A stretch of DNA of 47,904 bases from Cochliopodium minus (GCA_024220525.1 JAMYWO010000108.1:91329-139232), one strand, 5' to 3'; positions 1-12,095 are shown, counted from the stretch's first letter. Made by a program: numbers and translations. Notes: generated by a model from the letters alone, not told the origin.

Positions 1-43
1 TAAAAAATAAAAAATAAAAAATAAAAAATAAAAAATAAAAAAT

Positions 44-75
<32 letters not shown>

Positions 76-130
76 TATAAATAAAAATAAAAATAAAAAT
101 ATAAAAAATATAAAAAATATAAAAATATAA
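1..130. repeat. A-rich tandem repeat at left edge (TAAAAAA unit)
   Basis: The first ~60 bases are a near-perfect tandem array of the 7-mer TAAAAAA, followed by looser TAAAAA/TATAAAAA variants. It lies inside the last visible intron of the armadillo gene, whose donor is at 190. The same 7-mer in the same orientation ends the middle piece at about 34860-34925, which matters for the proposed misjoin. Confidence 0.9.
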
Positions 131-190
131 AAAATAATAAGTAAAAGATTTACAATTATAAAGTAAAAGAAAAAATAAAATTTTGTTTAC

Positions 191-2851
191 CAACACCTTT
201 TTGTGATTGTACCATTTTTGAAACTTCAGGGTTGTTGAAAGTGAAATTCCAAAAACAACCTAAAAAAAATTTATCAAAAAAAAAATTAATCAAAAAAATA
301 ATCAAAAAAAAATATGCTTGAAAAAAAATGATCTCAAAAAAATATTTTAAAAATTAATGAAAAATTTTTTTAAATTTTTTTTTTTTTTGACCACTGGCGG
401 AGGACTTTGATTGAAGGGAAGAATCATGGGAGAGCATTTCCATCAGATCTTTGATGATGGTCGAATCTTTACAAAATTGGAGAGAATAATCCTCCCTGAA
501 CGAAAAACTCTGAATTTTTATTTTTAAGTGAAAATAAATAAAATAAATTAAAATAAATTAAAATAAATTAAAATAAATAAAATTAATTAACAAAATAAAA
601 TATGTTAAAAATATTTTAAGAAAGTTTGTTTACCAAGGTCCAAAATGTTTGTGCAGTTCTTTCTATTATTTTAAAATGGGATAAAATAAATTCAAAAATT
701 TTTTTTAAATGAAAAATATAATTTTTTTCATGTGTTAAACTTTTCCAATGAAAAATAACTAATAATGACCACCAATTACTAATTAATAAAATTTAAAAAA
801 TATAAAAAATAAAAAATAAAAATAAAAACTTTGATAATATAAAAATAGAAATAAAAAATAAAAAAAAAACTAATAAAGTAAAAAATTTTGAATATAAAAA
901 TAGAATAAAGAATAAAATAAAATTTTTTTTTAGTAGCTGACCTTTGAGTGATTGCCTACGGTCCTTCAAAAAAGGCAAAAGAACGTAAGGAACGTTGTGT
1001 TCGATGAGTTTCTCGCAAACCATGAAGCCATCAGGCAAGGAGTCGTGCATGTTGGGAAACAAGTTGATGACATTCCTCAAAATGAGCTCGTTGTCCACGT
1101 TCTGGATTATTTTGATGAGAATCTCTACTATTCCGTTCTCCAAAAGGTATTTTGTGGATTTGGGGTCGTCAATCGATACTCCACTTAATACTACAATAAA
1201 AAAAAAAATTGTCAATAAAATGGTTTTTAAAATGGTTAAAAATAAAAAAACAAAAAAATAAAAAAATAATAAAAAAAAAATTAAAAAGGAACCCATCAAT
1301 TAAAAAAAAAGAATATATTTAAAAAAAAATATTTTTTAAAAAAAAAAATAAAAAAAAAAGTTTGAAACAAATTAAACAACTAAAAAAAAAGAAATAATAA
1401 AAAAAAAATAAAAAACAAACGAATTCATTAATTAAAAAGAAAAAAAATTTAACATTTAATAATATGATGATTATGTAAAAAAAATAATGAAAATAGAAAA
1501 ATTTAAAACACTAAAACAAAAAATAAAAACAAATTAAGAAAAACAAATAACTAAAAAAAATTAATGTAATACCTCCCAAAGCATTTTCCATAACAGCAGA
1601 TGATTTACTTTGAATGAACTTGACAAGTAAAGGAAGTACACCTTCACAATAAAATAATATATTTGATAAATCATTTTCAATTAAAAAAATTGTTTTGTAT
1701 ACCTAATTTTCTTATTAATTTACATGCCTCACTAGATATACAAACATTCCTGCAAAAAAAAAAATTTTATTGTTTTTTTTTATTAAAAAATTTGTGATTT
1801 TTTTTTAAAATTTTTTTTTACCACATACACCCACAACTCTAAAAAAAAAAAAAAAAAATTTTACGAAAATATTTAAAAATTTTTTTTTTTTTGGTTTTTG
1901 AAAAATTACCCACTCTATAATGTCATTATCATCATATTTCTAAGAAATTTTTTAATTTAATTGAATTAATAATTCGACACATTTTAAAATAAGTTATTTT
2001 ATCGATAAAATTAAAAGATTAAACCTTTAAATTATCAGCCATTAACAAAATCCCTCCTTTTTCCGTTATACTAGTCGCAATTTCTTCAAAAAAAAAAAAA
2101 AAAAAAATTAATAAATTTATTAATCTTTTTTTCAAATTTGTCAATAACCTTTCTTCCCAAACACGATGTTACCCAACATACCTGAAGTCTCTTTGATGGT
2201 TTCTGGGTACTTCAAAAGCTCTATTCCGATATCCACTATCTCAGGATGTCTCATAATTATCTCCACATTTTCATCATTACGTGCCAAAAACCTTTCGTTT
2301 GTTAATTGGAGTAAAGATGAATGATATTTTGATTTTTTTATTTTTTTTATTTTTTTTAATATAATTCTCAAAAAATCAAATATTTTTATATTGATCAAAT
2401 TATTACAAATATAATGATTCATACATACATGATTATCTTGGCTGACCATGCCATCACTTCTTTATCTTGTTTTTCACAATTCAGCACGTTGATCACTGGG
2501 GGGATCCCATCCAACGTTTTTCCATACAATACATAGTTGGAATCATTATTGACTATAAGCAATCATGGTATTAATGGATTGATATATCAGTATTGAATTA
2601 AAATGTTGTTAAAGTGAATTATTTTTTCTTTTCAATAATGAAAATATGTTGAGTCAGTATGATCATAATTAATCGATTAATAGCCGTATGTAAATTTATT
2701 TTATATTACTGGTCAATGCTTTGAATAATTCATGGATGGCTTGTCTAATGATCTCTCTTTGATTTGAGAGCAATTGCTCCTTCAAATTATTGAATTTATC
2801 ATACAGTGGATGTTCCAAATTCTGTTCATATGTCCTGATATTCTCCCTCAT
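191..2851 (-). CDS. Armadillo-repeat protein, 5' part (gene runs off the left edge)
   Basis: I read about twelve short exons on the minus strand from ATG at 2851 to an exon ending at 191, followed by a donor (GTAAAC) and an intron reaching the window edge. Exon 1 encodes a helical N-terminus starting MRENIRTYEQ. Later exons carry armadillo-like helices, for example GIPPVINVLNCEKQD, GVLPLLVKFIQSKSSAV, NGIVEILIKIIQN and FWNFTFNNPEVSKM. Armadillo solenoids usually act as protein-binding scaffolds; no enzyme motif is visible and the subfamily is not recognised. The start is the only ATG of the first helical exon and lies 137 bp from the divergent TAF11 start, so the two probably share a promoter. 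The 3' half appears to be the exons at 33076-34804. Some of the smallest exons (around 1820-1935) are uncertain. Confidence 0.75.
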
Positions 2852-2988
2852 TTTTATTTATTTAAGAAAAATAAGATCATTGAAAAAAAATATTTGATGA
2901 TCATCAAAAGCAGTTTCGATCTTAAACAAAATTCCTCTGTCTCATACCCATTTTTGATGTCATTGTCTCATTTAAAAATAAAAAAAAA

Positions 2989-3815
2989 ATGGAATTTAAA
3001 AAGCCCAAGAAGAAGAAAAATGATGATTATGATGAGTATGAAGATGAAGAGGATGAAGATGATAACTATGAATCTGATGAATTGATGTCTCCCAGCTACA
3101 GCACCCCACAATCTTCCTCCAAAAAATTTAAGATCGATCATCCCAAGGATACCAAGGATGACATCTCCAAATCAGAAGATGATAATGAGGCAGAAGAATT
3201 TTATTACGATGATGTGAATATCAATGAGAAAGGGACAACAGATGAGAAAATAAGGCAGATAGTGACCAAATTGGGATCAATTGAAAAAGAAAGATATGGA
3301 GCATTTAAAAATAGGTAAAGGATATTTGAATATAAAAGAGATATTCTGTCATAAAATTGAATTACAAATAATATCTTACACATTATTATATCTCCTTAAT
3401 ATTTGATTATTTGATCTCAATAAAAACCATCCGATATTATAAATGCAGATAATTTGAGATTAATGGCCAAAAACTATATTATAAATAGTTAAATAGAATT
3501 TATGTTAAATTCTATTTAAATTCAATTAATTATTTTCATCCCAAAAGCAAATTCTCAAAATCATCCATCAAAAAAATAATGATGAGGGCAACAGACTCAC
3601 CTCTCGGAGAAGATCTTGTCATCGCAATGAAGAGTATTGCCAAAGTGTTCGTTGGAGAAGTTGTCGAACTCGCACGCGAGTTGATGACTGAAAATAACGA
3701 GACTGGTCCCATCAAACCTAAGTATTACAAGTTGGCTTTCACCAAGATGGCTGAGGAAAAGTTGTTGCCTAGCAGTTTGTGGAAAAACAAGGAAGTTGTT
3801 CTCTTTACTAAATAA
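2989..3815 (+). CDS. TAF11: TFIID subunit TAF11 (histone-fold)
   Basis: Two exons (2989-3314 and 3548-3815) give 197 residues. The first ~90 residues are a basic then strongly acidic low-complexity leader. The C-terminal ~100 residues match TAF11: a KERYGAF segment, then SKFSKSSIKKI, the signature AKVFVGEVVELA helix and the PIKPKYYKLA helix of the histone fold. TAF11 pairs with TAF13 inside TFIID in RNA polymerase II transcription. The 233-bp intron joins in phase 2 (AG + C) and restores the helix before the fold. The gene is divergent from the armadillo gene. The identification rests on the conserved core; the acidic tail is lineage-specific. Confidence 0.88.
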
Positions 3816-4218
3816 ATTTTAAAATGTAAAACAACAAGTGTTTTTGTTGATTAATATTTTTTATCAAATCAAATATAAAAAGTAAAAAATAAAAAAAATT
3901 AAAATTTATTGTTGCCAAATATTAAGTAAAGTCCCTATTTGATAGATAAACACGGATTATGTAAGTAAAAGGCGTAAATAATCTACTATTATAAATCTAC
4001 CAGGAACTTGAAATATCATGACTGTTAAACCTTATTTTAAAAAGTTTAGTTTACAAAAAATTTTAAAAAAAGGGTTTTAAAAAATTTTTTTAATTATATG
4101 TTATATTCAAAGAATTATTTTTCAATTGTGGCACAGTTCATTTTTGCAATAATAGAAGAGATTGAAAGTTTTAATGTTACAAAAAAAATGAATATCATCT
4201 TTTCAGATTAAAAAATTT
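3816..4218. other. AT-rich intergenic stretch, no gene seen
   Basis: This lies between the convergent 3' ends of TAF11 and the EF-hand gene. I see only AT-rich sequence without a supportable reading frame or RNA fold. It presumably holds both polyadenylation regions. Confidence 0.6.
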
Positions 4219-5436
4219 TCAAATTAATTGATTAAGAACCTCAGAAAAGTTAAAAAACTTATCAAATTCTTCTTCATTCTTATTTCTATAAGAAAGAAAT
4301 TCCTCTGCGCCAATTTCAGAGTTTTTGTCTTTGTTGAGAGACTCGAACAGTTTTTCGATAAAAATGGAAACCCTCTCATTGATTGACTGTGTTTTGGAAA
4401 AAGAAGAAGATTCTACTGCAGTGATAAGCTGAACTAAATACTTTGAAATTTCTTCTCTTGATAGCATCCCATTTTGATTTTCATCAATTATGTCTTTTTA
4501 AAAAATAAAAATAAAGTAAATGAAATTTGTTTAAAAAAAAGTTTATTATTTGTTTTTTTACTAAATAGAGATTTGCACTTTGACTCAAAACTTCCTTGGC
4601 TCAATAATGTATAACCCAATATGAATTCGTCAAAGTCGATTTTGTTGTCATTATTTCTGTAAACAAAAAATCAAAAAAATCTCAAACAAAAATATTGAAT
4701 CAAAAATATGGGAACCTGTCAAACATTTTTGCCAATAAATTTAAAATTTTTGAAAACTCCAGATTACTTAAAAAAAAAAAAAAATGAATTCATTTCTTAC
4801 TGATAATATTAAAATTGTTTACCATTCTTGTGCAATTAATAATTGATCTATCGACTTCATATCTGGAATTCTAATTGAGAGAGAATATAAAGAAAAATTC
4901 ATGATCATCATTTTTAAAGTTTTTATTTTATATAATTTAATAAAATATAATTAATAATTATTTAATTTAATATAATTAATAATTATTTAAATAAAAATCC
5001 TATTTGAATCCGAATCGGATTTAAATTTACTCTCTTGCCCAATTTTTCGCTTCAAATTGCTTGTTGTTTATCTTCCACAAGACCGCGGATGCTTGTTGGA
5101 GGCTCAACGTGTCTTGTTTAGCTTAATATATCAATTTGATATTAAAAAAAATTAATTCCCCGCTAAAAACAATAATTTTTATTTTTATAAACTCTAAATT
5201 TGAATTAACCATGTTTTCCAATCGTATTTTTCCTATTGATCAATAGTAAAGTATACTTAATAAGTCATTATTCATTTGTTTTTATTACCACCAGTCCAGA
5301 ATGAGGGTATAATCTTTGCAGTCAGTGATTTCATCTTGTTTCAATTGTGTTCCCTATAAATAAATGGTATTAATTTGGTTGAAAAAAAATTCAAAATTGA
5401 ATTCACCTTTAATTTAGAAGATTTATTTCCTCCCAT
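4219..5436 (-). CDS. N-myristoylated EF-hand calcium sensor (NCS / calcineurin-B-like)
   Basis: Eight small exons (5436-5407, 5353-5289, 5232-5210, 5121-5031, 4870-4823, 4766-4716, 4656-4562, 4493-4219) join in consistent phases to give 225 residues, a usual length for neuronal-calcium-sensor or calcineurin-B-like proteins. The start MGGNKSSKL fits the N-myristoylation pattern (Gly2, Ser6), which favours this ATG. A canonical calcium loop reads DRNNDNKIDFDE, a second DENQNGMLSREE, and a third weaker one NKDKNSEIGAEE. The N-terminal half looks like a degenerate EF-hand pair. It would act as a membrane-anchored Ca2+ switch; the partner is unknown. Exon 3 is only 23 nt and was deduced from phase, so it is the least certain part. 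Confidence 0.78.
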
Positions 5437-5652
5437 TTTTTTTTTATTTTTTTTTATTCATTTTTATTAATTTTTTTGAAATTCAAAAGTAGAAAAAACT
5501 CTAAAATTTTTAATTTTTTTTTTTAAAAAATAAATAATTAATTTCAAAAACTATTAAGAAGAAATTATAAATATCTACACAAATCGTATCTGTCATCTTT
5601 CCCAGTTAGCATCTTTAAATTTGTTTTTTTTTTTTTGAGAAAGGAAGTCCAA

Positions 5653-8600
5653 TCAAATGAACTTGTTCTTCATGTCGGAGCTGTTCTGTTGAAGGAACGG
5701 AATGAGACTCTGGGGATCAACCTTTTCGAGAAAGTTGTGTCCCAGTAACTCCATGGTTGACTTTCTCAATGTAGGATTGGGGTGCAAACAACTTTTGAAT
5801 TTTTTTTTTAAATTTTGTGTAAAAAAAAAAAAAAATGAAAAAAATAAGTACCTTGACAAAAACTGATAAAAACTCTGAGATAAATTGAGAGGTTCAGTTG
5901 AGGTGAAGTTGGGAATCCCCTTGGTCAAGTTTAGCAGTGCCCTGAGTGGAGGATAGTTGACGTAGGGAGGCTCCTTCTCTATCAAAACCCAAAGCAAGAT
6001 TCCAAGAGACCAGATATCTTAAAATAATCACAAATAATAAAAAAAAATAATAAATAAAATAATAAAAATATTAAAATATTTAAAAAAAAATTAAGCAGAA
6101 TTATATATTTTTTTTAAATTTTACCAGCTTTTAGATCGAAGTCTCTTCCCAACAAAATTTCTGGTGGCATGAAGTACTAATTTTATTTAAATAAATGTAA
6201 AAATAAAAATAAAAAAAATCTTCAATAAAAGAAATTTGACAATCAAGAAAATAAAAAAAAATGAAAATGAACGTAGTTATTTTATTTTGATTATTTTTTC
6301 TATTTTCAATTATTTAAAAAATACCAATTTTAATTTAAATAAAAATGAAAATAAAAATAAAAAAAATAAAAAATGAAAAATGAAAAATAAAAAAATAAAA
6401 AATGGGAGGAAAAATATCTCCCAAAAAATAAAAAAGAATATACTGGATATCCAGAAAAAGAATTTTTGTTCGAAACCAAAGGAGTAGAAAATCCAAAGTC
6501 AGAAATTTTGCAAACGGGGACGAACTTGTCTTCAAAGGTGATGAACACGTTTTGTACGTTGATGAACAAGTGGATGCAGAAGAGCTTGTGCATAAAGACT
6601 AGCCCCTGTATGACTTGATCGGCGATGTATTTGACGCATTCTTCGTCTAAAAAAATAATTTTTTAAATAATAGAAATAAATAAAAAACAAAAATTAAAAT
6701 AAATAAATAAAATATTTTTTTTGAAATACAAATGAAGAAAATTGAAAAAATAAAAATATCAATGAAAAAATATAAATCAAAAAAAAGAAAAAAAAAGTAG
6801 AAAAATACTTTTAATGAAAATTTTAAATACAAAAAATAAAAATAATAAAAAAATATGAATGAAAAAATATTAATAAAAAAATTTTAAAATAAAACCAAAA
6901 ATTACCCAAATTTCTGTGAACGTTGATCTCTAACAAATCAGAGAGGGAAAAATTCCCTGAAAACTCCATGACGACCCAAAGTTTCTTTTCGGAGACGAAG
7001 GCGTCCAAATAAGTGACAAATTTCTGGAAATTGTTTTTGAGAATCGAAATTTCGAATGCCAACTGCTTCTCTCTGCCCTCATACTTAATTTTTTTTACCA
7101 CCACGTTCTAAAATATAAAAATATAAAATAACAATATTAAAATAAAAATAAAAATATTAAAAAATAAATAAAAAAATAACAAATAAAATCAAAATTAAAA
7201 ATAATGTGTAAACCTTATTGAGCATACTCCCCTCCTTTTTGCAAATCTCAATGCTGAAATAATTGTCGTCCTGCCTGACGTCAATCAAGTTATGATAGAA
7301 CTTCTCTTCGTTCTTGGGAGAAAAAATGTTGACTTCGGGAACTCCATCGTTGTATTTACCACCGTTCAAGTAATTATTGATGGGGACAGCTTTTTCGTTG
7401 ATGAGCGACTCAAAAATGTAGAGAAGATGGACGATTTCGTTGGGCGCCGTTTCGGGATTTTCAAAGTCTTTGGACATGATTCCGTTCAACATCAAAAGTT
7501 GCTCTTCTTTGAGGCTCAAACCCACAACTATGTTGATTGTAAAAGTGAGTCATAAAATGATTTTTCATTGAACAATGTAAAAAATTATAAAAAAAATTGT
7601 TTTAAAAAATGAATTAATTTTTGAAAGAATATATTTTAAAAGACTATTGCCAGGAAATCTTGCTTTAATTAATTTTTTGATTACAATTTAATTTAAATTA
7701 TAGAATTGAAAAATATGCTAAATGATATGAAATAGTATTTGAAGACAATAAATCAAACATTATTGTAAAAACCACGCTAACAAAATAAAGATTTTGTGCA
7801 CTTTATAATGAAAGAATTTTTTCAAAAAGTTTATTTAAAATTTATTTTACATCCTGTGTCTATGTTGGAGTTGTCGATCTTTACTTTGTGCGGGATGAAA
7901 AAAGTCTGGGAAACAGATATCTTTGAAGCTTTGGAAATAGCCTCCACCCAATCGTTCATCTCATCATTAGAGTTGGCTTGTATAAAATATTTTTTGTCGA
8001 ATTTGGTATCTAAGTTTTTAAAAATGAGAATGTAAAGAAAATATTTTTGTTGACAAGACTTTATAGTTAATTGATCATTTCTATTATGCTTTTTTTTTAA
8101 TGAATTTAATACGAATACAATTCAAAGAGATATTTCAAGAAATACATAAACATAAATTTATATAACGCTCCAATTTAGTTCTATGAAATCATAAATAATG
8201 TACCTAATATTATAACAAATATTTTTTCTTTCTTCATTGAATCATATGATAGAATATGAGATCTCCATTATTATTCAATATTTAATTTAGATATTTTTAC
8301 CTAATACTTCGAATAAAAATGGTCTATTGTCTATGAGATTCTTGGTTGGCATCACTGTGGTCAATCTGATGTTGATGATCCCTTGTGGCTTTCTATCGAT
8401 CTCATTCTTAAAGTAATAGAGTTTATCTTCAGCCAGGATAAAATATCTTGTTTTCCAATTTTTGATGAAATGTCCTTTCTATACCAATAAATTAACAATA
8501 TGATTAATTTGAAACCAAAATTGTGATAAATTCAAATTTGCCTTTGTTAAATATCCTCTCTTTAAAAAAAAAAAATAAATGAAATTTTCATTGAATCTTG

Positions 8601-8677
8601 TATCACGTGTACAATACCTTTAGGGGATGTTTCCAGGGCATATCGATCATGAGAGATTCTCGATTAGAAACAGACAT
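5653..8677 (-). CDS. PAK-like protein: PH, divergent CRIB, STE20-type pseudokinase
   Basis: Ten exons join in phase to give 496 residues. Residues ~17-115 form a PH domain (RGYLTK, then KNWKTRYFIL and the closing Trp in MNDWVEAIS). Residues ~115-145 resemble a weak CRIB (ISVSQTFFIPHKVKID, then TGFVGLS). Residues ~245-490 follow a STE20/PAK kinase fold: VVVKKIK, ISDFGFST (the DFG), MPPEILLG, DIWSLGILLW. The architecture matches PH-CRIB PAKs known from Entamoeba, Dictyostelium and yeast Cla4. The catalytic loop, however, reads IHLFINVQNVF where HRDxKxxN is expected, so the catalytic Asp and Lys are lost, and no glycine-rich loop is visible. It is probably a Rac/Cdc42-binding pseudokinase scaffold. 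Exon 2 is an 18-nt micro-exon followed by a GC-AG intron. Confidence 0.83.
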
Positions 8678-8928
8678 CCTATTTTCTATTTTATTGGAGT
8701 GAAGCTGCATGTACTTCCTTTCTAATTTTATTTATTTATTTTCATAAATTTAAATGAGAACTCAAAAACATAATTTTTTTAAAATGAATAAATCTCCAAA
8801 GAAAAGTATTTTTTTTGAAAGAGGAAACGAAAGATAAAATGAATGTTGTGAAAAATCTTTTAATTGTATACACATACTTTAATGAATGATTCATGCAAAA
8901 TAAAAAAAGTGCAAGGAATTTGAATTCT

Positions 8929-9626
8929 TTAATCATCAATCAAATCAATGAACTTGTCTTTTCTTCTTGGAACAATCACATTGACATTGTTCTCGTTGTT
9001 TGTGTTGTTCTTTCTTTTTTTGTTCTTATTCTTGTCTTCAACATCGATGTTTCTCTTTGGGGATGTTTTCTTAGATGTGTTGGGAGAACAAGTGAGATCG
9101 ATCACATCCTCCGTCAGATCGATGAAATTAGAACTGCTGGAATCATCTCCATCGTAACCATCTTGATATTCGATCTCCCCATCCGAGACCACAAACTCCA
9201 TATCAGCTATCATCTCTTCATCACAAAGATCAATGTGATCCCCCTCGATGAAAATTTCATTTTCATAATATTCATCCTCATAATCTTCATCAGCCTCTTC
9301 ATCGTAATCATCAGCAAATCCATTTTCCCAATTAATATACTCTGCAGTGTAAAAATCTTCTTTTCTTGGAATTTTTGTTTTAATTTTGACTGTTGTTGCT
9401 CTCTTCCCATTGAGTTTCTTTTTTATCTGATTGAATCTTTCTCTGCAAATTGGACAAGAATTGTTAGTTTCTGACCACGTTTTGATGCATTTGAAGCAAA
9501 AACTAGAATGACATCCAATATCTTTTTTTATTCCAAATTTCAGTCTAAATGTTTAATGAACAAAACGAGTCATTTACCTCCAGATTCTCTGATATTATCA
9601 AAACATATATTGCATTCAGTGTTCAT
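8929..9626 (-). CDS. RING-finger protein with C-terminal SUMO-interacting motifs (candidate STUbL)
   Basis: Two exons (9626-9578 and 9521-8929) give 213 residues. The RING-like region starts at the N-terminus: ECNICFDN, then after the intron IGCHSSFCFKCIKTW and NNSCPICRERF, giving paired cysteines in C-x2-C order with one His. The middle is very acidic and Tyr/Glu/Asp-rich. The C-terminus has clustered hydrophobic-acidic motifs typical of SUMO-interacting motifs: NFIDLTEDVIDLT behind a serine run, and FIDLIDD at the end. A KKRK basic stretch suggests nuclear location. RING plus SIMs is the layout of SUMO-targeted ubiquitin ligases such as RNF4/Slx8, although there the SIMs precede the RING. 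The acceptor is a poly-A run ending in AG, chosen because the nearer AG gives a stop. Confidence 0.72.
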
Positions 9627-9959
9627 TTTTTTTTTTTTTTTTTTTTGAAGAGAGAACAAAATTGGATTATTTATTTTTTGAAAGAAAATTCAAAAAACCA
9701 AACTTTTCAAAAATATAAAATATTTGAAATATAGAAAATATTTAATTTTGATTTTTACAATTCAATCTCAAATACACTCTCAAAAAGTGATTTAGGAAAA
9801 TTCTTAATTTATCCATCATTAATTTGAATAAAATAAAATATATTGAGATAAATTTTATTGGTACAAAGGAAATTGACTGTTTGGCATTAAAAGAATATTA
9901 AAAGGAGATCAAATTTGTTTAACAAATTAATGAATAAAATTTATAAAAATAAAATTTTG
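9627..9959. promoter_or_regulatory. Shared upstream region of a divergent gene pair
   Basis: These 333 bases separate the start codons of the RING gene (-) and the Zn2Cys6 gene (+). The sequence holds a long T run at about 9627-9646 and otherwise AT-rich DNA. No specific promoter element is recognisable. Its role as a bidirectional promoter is inferred from position only. Confidence 0.4.
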
Positions 9960-11259
9960 ATGGACGATCAAAAGAGGAAAAGTCCCAACAATAAGAAGAG
10001 GGGATCAATTTGCTCATTTTGTAAATCCACCAATATGAATTGTGATTATTCTCGCCCATGCGGGACATGCAAGATATATGACAGAGAATGCATCCTGCAA
10101 GTTATCAACAAGAGATTGAAGAAGGATCCTCCAACGAACAATTTGATAATTCCTCCCAAAAAATCGATAAACAAAGGAATAATCAATGAAGACAAGATAA
10201 TCGAGGAAATAGATCAAAATAAAAGATATCACAACCAACAAGAATCCATTCCCAAGAAGATGAACAATGATAAGGATCTTCAATCAAATATGAAGACCAT
10301 CAGGATCGACAATAAAGAGCTCAAGATCATTCCCATCAACAATGTGGGGGATCCAAATGAAATGAAACAAAATGTGAAAGATACCATCCAATTATATAAA
10401 TATCAAATGATGAATAACAATAATATCAATAATAACCAATTGTTGAACATGGGGATCAACAAAAGAAATGAGGAGATGGAAATGATCAAGGATCTTCAGA
10501 TTGAAAACCAAAAGTTGAGGGATTCTATCGAGAGGAAGAAGCTAGATAGAGAAGCAGATAGCATGGATCTCAATCCAATCGAGAAATATTATAAAATCAT
10601 TTTCCCAACCATCCCCACATCCTTCTTGCCTTTCATTCAAGGTACAATATTAATTAAAAAAAAAATAAGATTACAGTTAATTATCATGAATATATAATTC
10701 CATTCATTCTTGATGATTGAGATATACTTCACAATCAAAATATAAATATATTTTATTTAATTTTTTTTTTTTTCAGCTAAAATCGGAACCATGTTTATTA
10801 CTGCCAATTTCCCTAAAAAGCTCTCTGATTCTGATTATCATCCCAAATCCTTGATCTTGGGAGAGATATCAACCAATTTGGCTCTGTTGATAGGATATAC
10901 ACCCACACAAATGAAAAACAAATCCTATTCTTTGTTTTCGATAGATTATTCTCCCCAACAAACATTATTGTATTCAAGGGTAAACATATTTTAACTTTAT
11001 TAAAATAATATTTCAAATTATCTTTTTTTTTTTAAAGAGTTTTCTCCAATTATGCAGCAAAAAAGTAAATTACATAAAAATAACAGATTATATAAGAAAC
11101 AAGCTGGGCCCTCGTATCCTCGTCGAATTCTACACTGCTGTTTATTGCGATGAAAGCTCTAAACCTTCTTTCATTTTCTCTTTTGTGAAAAATTGCGGAG
11201 TCCTGGAAAGAAATATTGGTGATCATCTGCTCATTCCCAGATTTGAGTTGATAGAATGA
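9960..11259 (+). CDS. Zn(II)2Cys6 transcription factor with C-terminal PAS-like domain
   Basis: Three exons (9960-10641, 10777-10979, 11038-11259) give 368 residues. The N-terminus has a perfect binuclear zinc cluster, C-x2-C-x6-C-x5-C-x2-C-x6-C, beginning CSFCKSTNMNC and ending CGTCKIYDREC, with basic residues on both sides. A long Asn/Gln/Lys-rich linker contains a coiled-coil-like stretch near LQIENQKLRDS. The C-terminal part (PTIPTSFLPFIQ, then LGEISTNLALLIGYTP) resembles the PAS-type domain of the fungal ERT1/AcuK group of metabolic regulators. It is probably a nuclear DNA-binding regulator. Zn2Cys6 proteins are abundant in fungi and also occur in dictyostelids. ATG 9960 is preferred; an in-frame ATG at 9930 would add ten residues. 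Confidence 0.82.
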
Positions 11260-11459
11260 GATCACTAAGCATTTTCATCAAACTATTTTTAAACGTTAAA
11301 TTTTTTTGCTTTTCAAAACTTGATTTTATTAAAACTTTTATAAAAATATTTGTCTTAGTAAATATATTTTTGAGACAAGTGAGACTAAGGGAAAAGAAAT
11401 TTTCAAAACATCTCCATATATTTTTTTGACAAAATAAATAATTCAAAGAAAAAAAAAAA

Positions 11460-11898
11460 ATGGATAATGATATTGAAATAAGAGAAAAAGATGATAATGA
11501 AACTGATCAAAGAGGAACAACTTTTGATGAAGTAATATATTAAATAATATCCTTTTTTTTCAAATTTTATCTTTCTCCAAATTTGAATCAAAAGAAATTG
11601 GTGAGATTATTGTTGTAAAATAAATAATATTTTTTTTTATTGAGAGTTAAATTCAAAATAATTTGAAAGAAAAAAAGATTGGGACAAGAATACTAAAATC
11701 TATGGAAATGCATCAAAATTGAGTGGTGAATTATTCAGGTAAAAATAAAAGAATGTGTTTTATATTTTTTTGAATATTCCCTCCAGATTATTCATAATAG
11801 AAGCAATCAAACGAGCAAGTTTGATCTCTCAACAAGAATTTGAAATTACCCCAGAGACAATAGAAAAGATTCTTGCTCAATTGCTATTGGATTTCTAA
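11460..11898 (+). CDS. CENPX: CENP-X / MHF2 histone-fold protein
   Basis: Four exons (11460-11531, 11595-11614, 11670-11738, 11787-11898) join in consistent phases to give 90 residues, close to the ~80 usual for this family. After an acidic leader the core reads KLVRLLL, NASKLSGELFRLFIIEAI, then a helix ending with the hallmark LAQLLLDF (human: LPQLLLDF). CENP-X pairs with CENP-S as the MHF histone-fold complex. It works at kinetochores in the CENP-T-W-S-X particle and in Fanconi-anaemia/FANCM DNA repair. One exon is only 20 nt. The gene lies 200 bp downstream of the Zn2Cys6 gene in the same direction. Confidence 0.85.
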
Positions 11899-12095
11899 TT
11901 ATAATAAAATCATCTCTTTGAAACTAGCTCAGTGACTTCCGAAATAAATCATTGGATTGAATAAATAAAGATTCCAAATTCAAAATAATTTCATATAATG
12001 ATTTCTTTCAATTTCAAGAAAATTAATAGATACTCGAAATAGAAATGGGAAGGTAATGATCAACGAGAAGAAAAAAAAAAAACTTTTGATATAAA

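Noticed and set aside
1-130. Terminal A-rich 7-mer arrays as possible telomeres.
   Set aside because: The same arrays occur inside introns and at internal N junctions, and both window ends cut genes, so they are assembly-breaking low-complexity repeats.
793-1299. Long hydrophobic Phe/Leu-rich stretches that look like membrane proteins (also around 6330-6830, 34470-34690 and 47480-47800).
   Set aside because: They are T-rich introns read through in frame with a neighbouring exon. Splice sites bound them and the true exons continue without them.
8893-9474. A 193-codon plus-strand frame over the RING gene.
   Set aside because: The minus-strand reading gives a RING and SIM protein with acidic low complexity; the plus-strand frame is its shadow.
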